From assembly GCA_963921355.3 (NCBI GenBank), contig OZ001190.1, positions 4,588,001 through 4,652,000 on the forward strand: a stretch of 64,000 nt of DNA. Direction: 5' to 3'. Positions 17,051 to 24,091 of the stretch are shown piece by piece (the stretch's first letter is position 1; each line of letters opens with the position of its first letter). The position numbers and the translations under genes were made by a program. The notes under the pieces were generated by a model. That model was not told the origin of the DNA and did no database searches. It was given only the letters and a program-made list of their open reading frames with translations. Source of the stretch: CAWUEZ02 sp963921355 (GTDB lineage Bacteria > Pseudomonadota > Alphaproteobacteria > Thalassobaculales > Thalassobaculaceae).

Positions 17051-18321
17051 GGCGCTGTCTCCGGCTCCGGATCCCGCAGGATCTGGAAGGCGAAGACGGT
17101 CATCGCCACCATCGCCAGATAGGTCACCTGCCAGAGTCCGAGCGAGACCAGGACCGGCGCCATGCACGCCGCCATCAGCGCCGTCGCCCAGGGCCTGACC
17201 TCCGCCGCCAGGCGGCCGATCGCCAGCGCGACGGAGACGAGGAAGCCGATCCCGAGCGCCACCGCCAGCACCCCGCCCTCGACCCAGAGCTGCAGCGAGG
17301 CGTTGTGCGGGTGGGTTTCCGGCTTGGTCATCTTCACCGCGCGTTCCAGGCGTTCGGGCGCGATCGGCCGGCGGTTGAAACCGTCAATGCCCCAGCCGGT
17401 CAGCGGCCGTTCCCGGGCCAGCGCCGCCGCATGGTCCCACAGCTCGAACCGGTGTTGGTTCGCCAGGCCGATATCGGCGCGCCGCGGCTCCGCCAGGTCA
17501 TAGGCGACCGGCGCCAGCCAGGGGGCCGCCAGGGTGCCCGCCGACACCGCGACCACCAGCCCCCAGCGCGTGGCCTGTTCCCAGCGCAGCGCGAGGGCGG
17601 CGGTCAGCGCGGCCACCACCACGGCCAGCAGGGCGGCCTGGGTGACGCTGAGCAGGGTCACCGCGAGCACGGCAACGGCCAGACCCGCGGCGAGCGGCCA
17701 GCGGCGCGCGAGACAGAGCGCGCCGATCATCGCTACCCCGAGGAAGCCCAGCGTGATCACTCCGCGGTTGTAACGCGACAAGCCGACCGGCTCGTCCGGG
17801 CTGCGCCCCTCCAGCAGGCGGTGGATCGGCGCGTCGGCCAGCAGCTCGACGGCAGCGACGATCATGCCGACGGCGAGGCCGATGAAGAGCGCACGGCGCA
17901 ACACCGGCCGGTCGAACGCCAGCACCCCGGATACGCCGACCAACGCGATGAGCAGCACCACGGCCGGTGCGGCCTCGGCCAGGGCCTCGTCGCAGCCGCG
18001 GGAATCGGGGCCGACAGCGAGGTGGATGAAGGACAGCACCATGAGTCCGCCGGCGGTCAGCATCGGGACCCGGACGGCGCGCCAGGCCCCGGCGATCAAA
18101 CCCTGGCCCGGCCCGTACCCGCCCCTGCGGCGCAGCAGCAGGATCAGCAGCACAGCCAGCGCGATCGCGATCGTGCTCATCCCATGCTTGGCCAGCACGC
18201 CGACGGTCGGGAACAGCAGCAGCGCGGTCGCCGCCAGCACGGTCGCGGCCCGGTCGAACGGCGACCGGACCTCCTTCCCGGTTGGCGTTGGCCCGGCTGG
18301 TGTCGGCTCGGGTACGGCCAT
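17047..18321 (-). CDS. O-antigen ligase family (Wzy/WaaL-like) membrane protein
   Basis: 424 residues with ten or more hydrophobic segments and a periplasmic loop containing RPLTGWGIDGFNRRP followed by THPHNASLQLWVEGG, the H-x-H-N motif of the Wzy_C/O-antigen ligase family. Members join or polymerise lipid-linked glycans at the outer face of the inner membrane. No glycosyltransferase genes are nearby, so its glycan is unknown. It is coupled to the racemase-type gene downstream by ATGA overlap. Confidence 0.85.
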   Translation of the reverse strand: MAVPEPTPAGPTPTGKEVRSPFDRAATVLAATALLLFPTVGVLAKHGMSTIAIALAVLLILLLRRRGGYGPGQGLIAGAWRAVRVPMLTAGGLMVLSFIHLAVGPDSRGCDEALAEAAPAVVLLIALVGVSGVLAFDRPVLRRALFIGLAVGMIVAAVELLADAPIHRLLEGRSPDEPVGLSRYNRGVITLGFLGVAMIGALCLARRWPLAAGLAVAVLAVTLLSVTQAALLAVVVAALTAALALRWEQATRWGLVVAVSAGTLAAPWLAPVAYDLAEPRRADIGLANQHRFELWDHAAALARERPLTGWGIDGFNRRPIAPERLERAVKMTKPETHPHNASLQLWVEGGVLAVALGIGFLVSVALAIGRLAAEVRPWATALMAACMAPVLVSLGLWQVTYLAMVAMTVFAFQILRDPEPETAP

Positions 18322-18327
18322 CGCCGG

Positions 18328-19131
18328 TCAGCGTCCCCGGTAGACCGGTTTGCGCTTTTCGTTGAAGGCGGCGATGCCTTCCTGGCGATCTTCGGTGACG
18401 ACCGAGCGGTTATAGGCCTCGATCTCGAAGTCGTAGCCGTTCTTCAGGTCGATCTGCTGCGAGGCGCCGATCGACTTCTTGGCCTGGCGCACCGAGATCG
18501 GCGCGTTGCCGGCGATGATGCGGGCGGTCTCCAGCGCCTCGTCGACCAGGGCGCCTTCGGCGCAGACCCGGTTCACCACGCCCCAGGCGAGCGCGTCCTC
18601 GGCGTCGAAGGGCTTGTCGGTCAGGATGATCTCCTTGGCCCGGCGCACGCCGACCGCGCGCGGCAGGTTCTGGGTGCCGCCGGCGCCCGGCAGGATGCCG
18701 AGCGTCACCTCGGTCAGCGCGAAGCGGGCGTTCGGGGCGGCGTAGGCGAAGTCGCAGCCGAGCACGATCTCGAGCCCGCCGGCATAGGCCGCCCCGTTCA
18801 CCGCGGCGATGATCGGCACCGGACAGTCCATCTGCGCCTTGACCATCTGCTCGAACAGGGCGTGCTGGCGGCGCCAGTCCTCGTCGGTCATGCCGTTGCG
18901 TTCCTTGAGGTCGGCACCGGCGCAGAACGCCTTGTCGCCGCGCCCGGTCAGCACCACGCAGCGCACATCGCCCGGATCGCGGTACAGCTCGGCCCACAGG
19001 TCGCGCAGCTCGAAGCCCATGGCGGTGTTCATGGCGTTGCGCACGTCGGGCCGGTCGATGGTCGCCAGCAGGATGGTGTCGTCGACCCGCTCCAGGGTCA
19101 GCATCTCGGTCTTCAGGGCGTCCACCGCCAT
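18328..19131 (-). CDS. enoyl-CoA hydratase
   Basis: 267 residues. Crotonase fold with oxyanion segment KAFCAGADLKER and both catalytic acids: Glu in AYAGGLEIVLGCD and Glu in LTEVTLGILPGAGGTQNLPR. This is the complete active site of a hydratase acting on enoyl-CoA esters in beta-oxidation or amino acid breakdown, unlike the paralogue at 3214-4017 which lacks the first Glu. It is the last chromosomal gene before the tRNA remnant and prophage, 6 bases downstream of nothing obvious on its own strand, so probably has its own promoter in 19132-19200. Confidence 0.88.
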   Translation of the reverse strand: MAVDALKTEMLTLERVDDTILLATIDRPDVRNAMNTAMGFELRDLWAELYRDPGDVRCVVLTGRGDKAFCAGADLKERNGMTDEDWRRQHALFEQMVKAQMDCPVPIIAAVNGAAYAGGLEIVLGCDFAYAAPNARFALTEVTLGILPGAGGTQNLPRAVGVRRAKEIILTDKPFDAEDALAWGVVNRVCAEGALVDEALETARIIAGNAPISVRQAKKSIGASQQIDLKNGYDFEIEAYNRSVVTEDRQEGIAAFNEKRKPVYRGR

Positions 19132-19271
19132 GGGTCTTTCCTTCCGTCAGTCAGGGCGGAAGGGATAGCACGTTTGTCGGGATACGATCCCCTCGACAAA
19201 CCGAAAGCCAGTCGCTATGAGGCCGCCTCTTTCGTCGCCGGGCCTGGATTTCTCGCCGCCCGCGGCCGGAT

Positions 19272-19302
19272 GGGCGCATAGCTCAGTTGGTAGAGCAGCT
19301 GA
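19272..19302 (+). tRNA. 5' half of a tRNA-Lys-like gene, interrupted at the prophage junction
   Basis: GGGCGCA (acceptor), GCTC-loop-GAGC (D arm, 19281-19296) and GCTGA (5' anticodon stem, 19298-19302) match the first 31 bases of an alphaproteobacterial elongator tRNA, most like tRNA-Lys. After 19302 the sequence does not pair with the stem and no 3' half with TGCGCCC follows. Integrase sits 115 bases away, so this is the int-side attachment site. The missing half should lie beyond the right edge. tRNA identity is inferred, as the anticodon is not intact. Confidence 0.7.
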
Positions 19303-19368
19303 GACTTATGTGTAGGCTGTCGGATACTGTCTGGCGTCAATATTTGCATATAGTTAGTATATCTTTTT

Positions 19369-19387
19369 CCCGACAAAATCCGACAAA
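19369..19387 (-). promoter_or_regulatory. TGTCGG-type operator candidate
   Basis: On the minus strand two TGTCGG units stand in direct repeat separated by ATTT. The site lies between integrase and the tRNA remnant; a further TGTAGGC/TGTCGG pair is at 19311-19323. One of a family of intergenic copies in this prophage. Confidence 0.5.
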
Positions 19388-19416
19388 CCCTCCACACACT
19401 GCGCCGTAACGGTACG

Positions 19417-20526
19417 CTATTTGAGGAAGTCTGGAAGGGGTTGTGGCGGCGCTACATCGCCAAAAATCTCGTCCAGGAAATCCGGGCAATGGTGGCCGTA
19501 GACGTCCAGTACGGTCTTCACTGTGTCGCCCAGCAGATTGGCGACCGCCCACGGGCTCTTCCTGTCCTGAAGCAGATGCGTCGCCCGGGTGTGGCGGAGC
19601 ACGTGCGGAGACATATTGCCCGCGGGCCGGCCGTCTCGCTCGGGGAGATGTTCGAGGTCCGCCGCTTCGGCCGCTTTGCGGATCCAGTAGTCGGTTGTGC
19701 ACGGTTGCCACATCACGTGCCGGCGATCGGCATCCTCCGCGCGCAGGCGCTCGAGGGTGGGCACCAGCAGAGGATCAATTGGAATGATTGGCTTGCGCTT
19801 CTTCGTGTCTGGTGCGTCTGACGGTGAGAGGCGGATCCGGCGGCGCGGTAGGTCGACCTAGGCCCACGTCAGATCCTCGATCGCGCCCCGCCGGCTGGCC
19901 GTGTAGTAGAGAACGTCTATCACTGCCCTGGAGCGCTCGTCGGCCGCCTCGCGCAGCTGCTCGAGCTCCGGCTTCGTCAGATACAACCCGCGGCTCTTTG
20001 GCCGCTTCGGCTTTTCGACTGTGGGCATGTCATCGGCTGCGATTTTCCACCAGGCTTTGCAGTGGTTCGCGGCGGCCATGAGCATCGTCAGCTCAAAATG
20101 GATCGTCGCGGGCTTTGCGGCTTTTGCGGGCTTACCGTTCCGTTCTGTAGTGCCGGCGGCCCGACGTTCCGCGTATTCCCGGGAGACAGGAATGGTTACG
20201 TCGCGGAGCGCCAGGCCGCCGAGGCAGCTGTTGATGTGCCCGAGAGCTGCTTCGATTCGCTGCTGCTCATGCCGCGCGCAGTTCCGTTGCACATGGTCTC
20301 GCCAATAGTAGTCGGTCGCATCTTGGACCTTCATCGGGCCGCTTTCGCGGCCGGTCAGCTCCTCGCTTTCGGTGAGGAACGCAGCGTAGCGAGCCTTCGC
20401 CGTGTCAGCATCTCGCGTACGAAGGGATAGTCCGCGGGTTGTGCGGGCTTCAGCGTCGTACCAGCGGACGTAGTAGATCCCGTCTCGATCATCGAGCCAG
20501 GGAACCTCCCGTTGCGCTCGAGGCAT
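19417..20526 (-). pseudogene. int: tyrosine-recombinase integrase interrupted by an in-frame TAG
   Basis: One continuous frame of 370 codons with a TAG at codon 223 (19858-19860). Before it: N-terminal arm- and core-binding parts and the first catalytic Arg in YTASRRGAIEDLTWA. After it the frame goes straight on with VDLPRRRIRL, then the catalytic box MSPHVLRHTRATHLL and the Tyr in VYGHH. Integrases usually have a residue such as Gln at the stop position, so CAG to TAG is the simplest lesion. Without suppression the protein loses His-x-x-Arg and Tyr and cannot recombine, locking the prophage in place. Location next to the tRNA fits its role in site-specific integration. Confidence 0.88.
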
Positions 20527-20723
20527 GCGACCTGCTCCTCATCGAATCGATAGTGCCCGCCGGCGGTGGTGAACGCGGGCTGTAAGACGCCTCTGTCTGC
20601 CCACCGCCGCACGGTGCCTGCGGTAACGCCCAGTCGGACAGCGACGGCCCCCGGTGTCAGGCGCTTTCCTGGCCGCCTTCCTGGCCCCGGAGGATCGCCA
20701 TGATCTTGATCGCAGCGTCCCAC
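20355..20723 (-). CDS. excisionase-like MerR-type HTH protein
   Basis: The recognisable part is RLTPGAVAVRLGVTAGTVRRWADRG followed by a GGHYRFDEEQV wing-like strand, as in helix-turn-helix excisionases and BldC-like proteins. GTG at 20723 opens the frame; a CTG at 20660 with AGGA just upstream, overlapping the stop of the XRE gene as CTGA, is an alternative start closer to the domain. The 3' part overlaps the first 172 bases of integrase in another frame, unusually long. Probable role: directing integrase toward excision or regulating early genes. Confidence 0.6.
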   Translation of the reverse strand: MGRCDQDHGDPPGPGRRPGKRLTPGAVAVRLGVTAGTVRRWADRGVLQPAFTTAGGHYRFDEEQVACLERNGRFPGSMIETGSTTSAGTTLKPAQPADYPFVREMLTRRRLATLRSSPKARS

Positions 20724-21112
20724 TCGACTGCCTGATTTACGCGCAACCACGCTTTGCCCTCCCCGGTGTCTTTGACGTCGAGCGGCGGCATAGAGACGCT
20801 GGTGGACGGCACGCCGCGGCTGGGCAGAAGGTCTGTCGGCACGCAACCAAGAGCGCGGCAGAGCGCCTCAAGGATGATAGGCCCGGGCAGAGACAGGCCC
20901 CGCACATACGAGCTGACGTTGTCTCGGCCGAGTTTGCCGTCGGGCATGTGCGCCGCTGCGCGGCGGGCCAGCTCCGACTGATTCCAGCCTTTGGCAGTCA
21001 TTGACTGCTGGAGACGCTTGCCGAATTCCCGGCGCACCGCGTCGCGCGGCGCGTGATCCATTGCGGTTTCCGGCTCGTCGGTGTTCAGGTAGTTCAGTTT
21101 CGCCGAAGCCAT
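20657..21112 (-). CDS. XRE/Cro-CI family transcriptional regulator
   Basis: 151 residues. An XRE helix-turn-helix occupies about residues 29-95: GKRLQQSMTAKGWNQSELARRAA, then DNVSSYVRGLSLPG. No peptidase or dimerisation domain of the LexA type follows, so it is a short repressor. A 24-base dyad with CTGTAGGC/GCCTACAG arms lies at 21124-21147, 12 bases before the start, with another half-site and a TTGACA box further up, as expected for autoregulation. Candidate lysogeny repressor of the prophage. Start could also be the Met at residue 18. Confidence 0.8.
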   Translation of the reverse strand: MASAKLNYLNTDEPETAMDHAPRDAVRREFGKRLQQSMTAKGWNQSELARRAAAHMPDGKLGRDNVSSYVRGLSLPGPIILEALCRALGCVPTDLLPSRGVPSTSVSMPPLDVKDTGEGKAWLRVNQAVEWDAAIKIMAILRGQEGGQESA

Positions 21113-21123
21113 GATCCCAACCC

Positions 21124-21174
21124 CTGTAGGCTAATGTATGCCTACAGTGTGGGGGTTGAGACCTACATTGTCAA
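21124..21174 (-). promoter_or_regulatory. operator and -35 box upstream of XRE regulator
   Basis: Inverted repeat CTGTAGGC (21124-21131) / GCCTACAG (21140-21147), a further CCTACA at 21162-21167, and TTGACA on the minus strand at 21169-21174. The half-site TGTAGG recurs at 44800-44824, 51299-51304 and 62730-62741. No good -10 box is seen at the usual spacing from this TTGACA. Confidence 0.6.
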
Positions 21175-21226
21175 GAATTGCGTATTATGTATCCAAATTT
21201 TTCTACAAGGATTTTACGGAAATCCT

Positions 21227-21574
21227 TCAGGAACCGATGCCTTTGACCTTCGCGGTCCGAGCTTCCTGAACGAAGTCCTCGCCGGAGCTGAGGATGCAGG
21301 TGGGCCCGCCCGGCATGGTGACCATCAGGGTCCAGCTTCCGGTATCCAAGTTGCTGAACAGCTCAACCAGGTTGCCCTGGGCGTCCAGCATCATGTTGTT
21401 GCGGTGCTCGCCATACCGCTCGGCCAAGCGCGAGACGACAACGTCCCGCTGGGCGCAGGCCGCCACGCGGCTCTGTGAAGCCGCCGGGCCGGGGAACAGC
21501 GTGGCGACCGACACAGCGGTCCACAGGCCCACCAGGGCTGGCACCAGGGATTTCCGGATTCTGCTACTGCGCAT
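21227..21574 (-). CDS. small exported protein of unknown function
   Basis: 115 residues from ATG 21574, which has GAGGAG 9 bases upstream; an ATG at 21583 abuts that same ribosome site and is less likely. The N-terminus RIRKSLVPALVGLWTAVSVATLF ends near PAASQS, a Sec signal peptide. The mature part contains CAQRDVVVSRLAERYGE and SWTLMVTMPGGPTCIL, a pattern I associate with small conserved periplasmic proteins of alphaproteobacteria and their phages. Two Cys could form a disulfide. Last gene of the late operon; an inverted repeat AAGGATTT/AAATCCTT starts at its stop codon. Confidence 0.65.
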   Translation of the reverse strand: MRSSRIRKSLVPALVGLWTAVSVATLFPGPAASQSRVAACAQRDVVVSRLAERYGEHRNNMMLDAQGNLVELFSNLDTGSWTLMVTMPGGPTCILSSGEDFVQEARTAKVKGIGS

Positions 21575-21591
21575 GATGTCCATCTCCTCTG

Positions 21592-21981
21592 TCAGTTCTG
21601 TGCCAGCGGTCGGCGGAAGCTCTTTCCGCCACCGAGCCAAACGGCGAAGTACATGATGACCCGGGTGGGCTTGCGAACACCCCGAACGGCCATGGCCTCG
21701 AGAAAGATCTTGTCCGCGATGGCCTGGTCGATGTCGGGGAACGCTTCTTCGCTGTCCTTCGTGTAGAGGAAGTCGTGCACCAAGGCTGGCTTGGTGTGGT
21801 CGCCGTCTCGACTGACATACCAGCGGCCGTACCAGGGGACGGACGCGAGATCGGTCTTGAGTCCCTTCGGGACCGTGATCCACTCCCCCAAGATGTTGGA
21901 GAAGTAGTTGAACGGCTCTACGACCTCCCAATTCTCGTCGTTCAACTTTCGAAGAATCAGTTCGTCGGGGAAGTGCTCCAT
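21592..21981 (-). CDS. DUF1353 family phage protein
   Basis: 129 residues from ATG 21981 (AGGAG 4 bases upstream). TVPKGLKTDLASVPW and ALVHDFLYTKDS match the DUF1353 family, small phage proteins often found in or next to lysis cassettes. Biochemical role unknown. It overlaps no neighbour but is 1 base from the lipoprotein stop. Confidence 0.8.
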   Translation of the reverse strand: MEHFPDELILRKLNDENWEVVEPFNYFSNILGEWITVPKGLKTDLASVPWYGRWYVSRDGDHTKPALVHDFLYTKDSEEAFPDIDQAIADKIFLEAMAVRGVRKPTRVIMYFAVWLGGGKSFRRPLAQN

Positions 21982-21982
21982 G

Positions 21983-22189
21983 TCACTCCTCCGGCGCTTG
22001 GCAGTTGATGAACTGCTCGCCCGCGGAGGCCCAATCGCGGAGCGCCTGCTTGGCTTCCTCGGTGGTGCCGACGCAATAGGCGCTGCGCGCGACCGCTGCC
22101 CCGCCAACGGCCACCTGGACCGCTGCGGGAACAACCGCACAACCCGACAGCGAGGCCAGCAGGGCTGCCACTCCGATTCGCTTGAGCAT
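21983..22189 (-). CDS. small lipoprotein, possible lysis (Rz1-like) component
   Basis: 68 residues. MLKRIGVAALLASLSGCAVV is a lipoprotein signal with lipobox L-S-G-C. The mature part is about 50 residues and Ala-rich, with a second Cys pair candidate (CVGTT, NCQAPEE). Its place between a lysozyme-like gene and DUF1353 suggests an outer-membrane lysis lipoprotein, but it lacks the Pro-rich stretch of classical Rz1 and no Rz partner is seen. Confidence 0.7.
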   Translation of the reverse strand: MLKRIGVAALLASLSGCAVVPAAVQVAVGGAAVARSAYCVGTTEEAKQALRDWASAGEQFINCQAPEE

Positions 22190-22199
22190 GATGGTCTCC

Positions 22200-22631
22200 T
22201 TACAGAACGTGAGTGCGGTACAGCTCGGCGAAATCAGCCGCGTGGCCGGCGCCGAGATGCGTGTTGTAGTGGGCCTTCCAGTAGGCCCCCATGCCGTCGG
22301 CGTCCTCGTAGTCCGGCAGCGATTCGGGCCGCCGCCAATAGATCAACCGCGCGATCGCGGTGGCGAAGGCCAGGTTGGTGATCAGCTGTCGCGCCATTGG
22401 CTGTCGCGTTTCCAGCGCCGCGACGCGCTCTTCGATGTCCGCCCGGCGCTCGAGGTACTGCCCGCGGACGTCGAGCGCGGTGGGTATTTCGATCTGATAG
22501 ACACCCAAGGCGGGGCCGCCGGCGTGTTGCCGCAGCCAGATCAGCTGGCTCTCCTTCAGGGCGGTGCCGAGAAGCAGCCCTTCGGCCGCTTCTGAGTGCA
22601 TCCGGAGGTGCTCAAGCGTTGGCCGGATCAC
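22200..22631 (-). CDS. lysozyme/transglycosylase-like phage protein
   Basis: 143 residues from GTG 22631 with GAGGTG context. LLLGTALKESQLIWL then GGPALGVYQIE looks like the catalytic-Glu region of a transglycosylase-like domain found in phage lysis or virion proteins. Family recognition is by pattern only. Being between a phosphoesterase and lysis-type genes, an endolysin role is likely. A TGTCGG operator-like site lies 40-57 bases upstream of the start. Confidence 0.6.
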   Translation of the reverse strand: MIRPTLEHLRMHSEAAEGLLLGTALKESQLIWLRQHAGGPALGVYQIEIPTALDVRGQYLERRADIEERVAALETRQPMARQLITNLAFATAIARLIYWRRPESLPDYEDADGMGAYWKAHYNTHLGAGHAADFAELYRTHVL

Positions 22632-22670
22632 CTCTTCGCGGAATTATGAGGGATTCATAGTGCCTCATAT

Positions 22671-22688
22671 TATCGCAAAACCCGACAA
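22671..22688 (-). promoter_or_regulatory. TGTCGG-type operator candidate
   Basis: Minus strand reads TTGTCGGGTTTTGCGATA, close to the consensus of the family, in the gap between the phosphoesterase stop and the lysozyme-like start. Confidence 0.55.
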
Positions 22689-22691
22689 TTG

Positions 22692-23840
22692 TCACAGCCG
22701 AACTGTGAACTCGGCCGCCATACCTGTCTCGGTGTCGAACAGAACCGCCATCATGCCACCGGTGTCCGCGTAACCTTGGTGGTGCGCGTACTGGTCGAGT
22801 CGGCATAGCGCGGGCAACTGCTTCCAATGCAGCCCGCCGAAGGTGTCAGATTTGGTGTGGTGTTTGTCCGCCGTGAAAAAGTAGTGGTGATCGCTGAGCC
22901 CCCACTCCCGACGGAACTTGTGCGGGACCGCCAGCGCCATCTTCTCGGGCTTCTGCCCGTCGCCGTGGTGCATGCAGATGAACAGGCGCCCTTTCTGAAA
23001 GACGTAGTAGGGGCTTTCGTCGTTGACCACTGTGACGCGCGGATCCTTCTCGTACCGGGCGTTGAGCGCCAGGGTCAGCGCGACCGGGACGTCTTCGTCA
23101 TGGTTCCCGCGGCGGATGACCACAACGACGTTCTTGTGCTGCCGGCGAGCCATATCGACCTGCCAGATGACGCTTTGACACGCCAGGGTGACGTTCTGGA
23201 AGTGTGAGCCCTCCACCTTGAGGCGATTACCGCTCTTCGGCGTGACCTCTTTGCGATCGTTGGCGTGCGTGACGTCGCCGACATATGCGACGATCGCGGT
23301 CTCGCAGCCCGGGAGCGCTGCGTGGCACCGGGAGAAACCGTCCCGCAGCCGCTCAATGGCGATCTCGCGGTTGTAGTCGGCTCCAACTTCGCTTTCCGTG
23401 GCGACCGCGCCCAGGTGCCAGTCGGCCACCGGGAAGAACGCCACCTTACCCGTCTCAACGTGCCGGGGAGCCTTGATCGCAGGCGCCGGCTGTATGCTGG
23501 CGAACGCCTCGGACATCGCCTCGAAGTGCTCCTCGGGCGACACCGGTCCGTCCGGGCCCAGGTAGAAATACAAGCTCTGACCGGCGCCGTTCTCGTCCTT
23601 GTTGATGAGCCAGCCCGAGTGTAGCCCGGCCAGGTCGACGATACCTTCCGCCTGCAGCCGGGCCGCCAGTTCAGGATCAAGCCGCATACGCTTCCGTATG
23701 CCGTCGAGGCGCCTTTTGACGGCGCTCCGCCCCATGCCCATCTTCTCCATGATCTCGGAGAGGGAGAAGCCCTCCTGTCGGAGTGCATAGGCTTGGGCTT
23801 GCTCTTTCAGTACCAACTCAAGTGACGGTCTACCGGGCAT
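22692..23840 (-). CDS. calcineurin-like metallophosphoesterase with N-terminal HTH
   Basis: 382 residues. An HTH of the homeodomain-like type is at about residues 15-45 (EGFSLSEIMEKMGMGRSAVKRRL). The catalytic part has the metallophosphoesterase signature in order: VADWHLGA, YVGDVTH, RRGNHDED and MHHGDG. Such enzymes cleave phosphodiesters or phosphomonoesters; the DNA-binding module suggests action on nucleic acid. It is located in the late operon between holin-like and lysozyme-like genes, an odd place for a replication enzyme. Confidence 0.85.
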   Translation of the reverse strand: MPGRPSLELVLKEQAQAYALRQEGFSLSEIMEKMGMGRSAVKRRLDGIRKRMRLDPELAARLQAEGIVDLAGLHSGWLINKDENGAGQSLYFYLGPDGPVSPEEHFEAMSEAFASIQPAPAIKAPRHVETGKVAFFPVADWHLGAVATESEVGADYNREIAIERLRDGFSRCHAALPGCETAIVAYVGDVTHANDRKEVTPKSGNRLKVEGSHFQNVTLACQSVIWQVDMARRQHKNVVVVIRRGNHDEDVPVALTLALNARYEKDPRVTVVNDESPYYVFQKGRLFICMHHGDGQKPEKMALAVPHKFRREWGLSDHHYFFTADKHHTKSDTFGGLHWKQLPALCRLDQYAHHQGYADTGGMMAVLFDTETGMAAEFTVRL

Positions 23841-23893
23841 GGCTACCTCCCTGCCTCACGCGCTGGCCAAGGGCGCGGTGTAGCGAACGGGCG

Positions 23894-24091
23894 TCAGTCG
23901 TCGGCGCCCTCTTTGCCTTGGCGCCACTCTCTGAACGCAAGTGCGATGCGGAGCCCGAGAAGCATGATCGTCATCGCAGCGATGATCAGCGCGAGCATCG
24001 TTTCGATATAGTCCATGGTCAGAATCGTCGATACGGCGGCCCCGCCTGTGACGATGATCTTGTCCGGTGCGGGTACGTCCTGAAGCCGCAT
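23894..24091 (-). CDS. holin-like small membrane protein
   Basis: 65 residues from ATG 24091, overlapping the upstream stop (ATGA). One or two hydrophobic segments (ITGG-type region near 20, and LALIIAAMTIMLLGLRIAL near 38-56) followed by a charged tail FREWRQGKEGADD. Size, charge tail and position at the head of the lysis block fit a class II or III holin; no homologue is recognised with certainty. Confidence 0.6.
   Translation of the reverse strand: MRLQDVPAPDKIIVTGGAAVSTILTMDYIETMLALIIAAMTIMLLGLRIALAFREWRQGKEGADD

Noticed and set aside
17305..19281. 658-residue plus-strand ORF
   Set aside because: Gln/Arg/Gly-rich shadow of the O-antigen ligase and enoyl-CoA hydratase genes.
19272..19420. 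Group I intron in a tRNA anticodon loop
   Set aside because: No tRNA 3' half follows within a plausible intron length, and an integrase adjoins.
21207..21227. Intrinsic terminator at the end of the late operon
   Set aside because: The AAGGATTT/AAATCCTT hairpin is followed by A-rich rather than T-rich sequence on the minus strand and the stem is weak; it is mentioned only with the gene.
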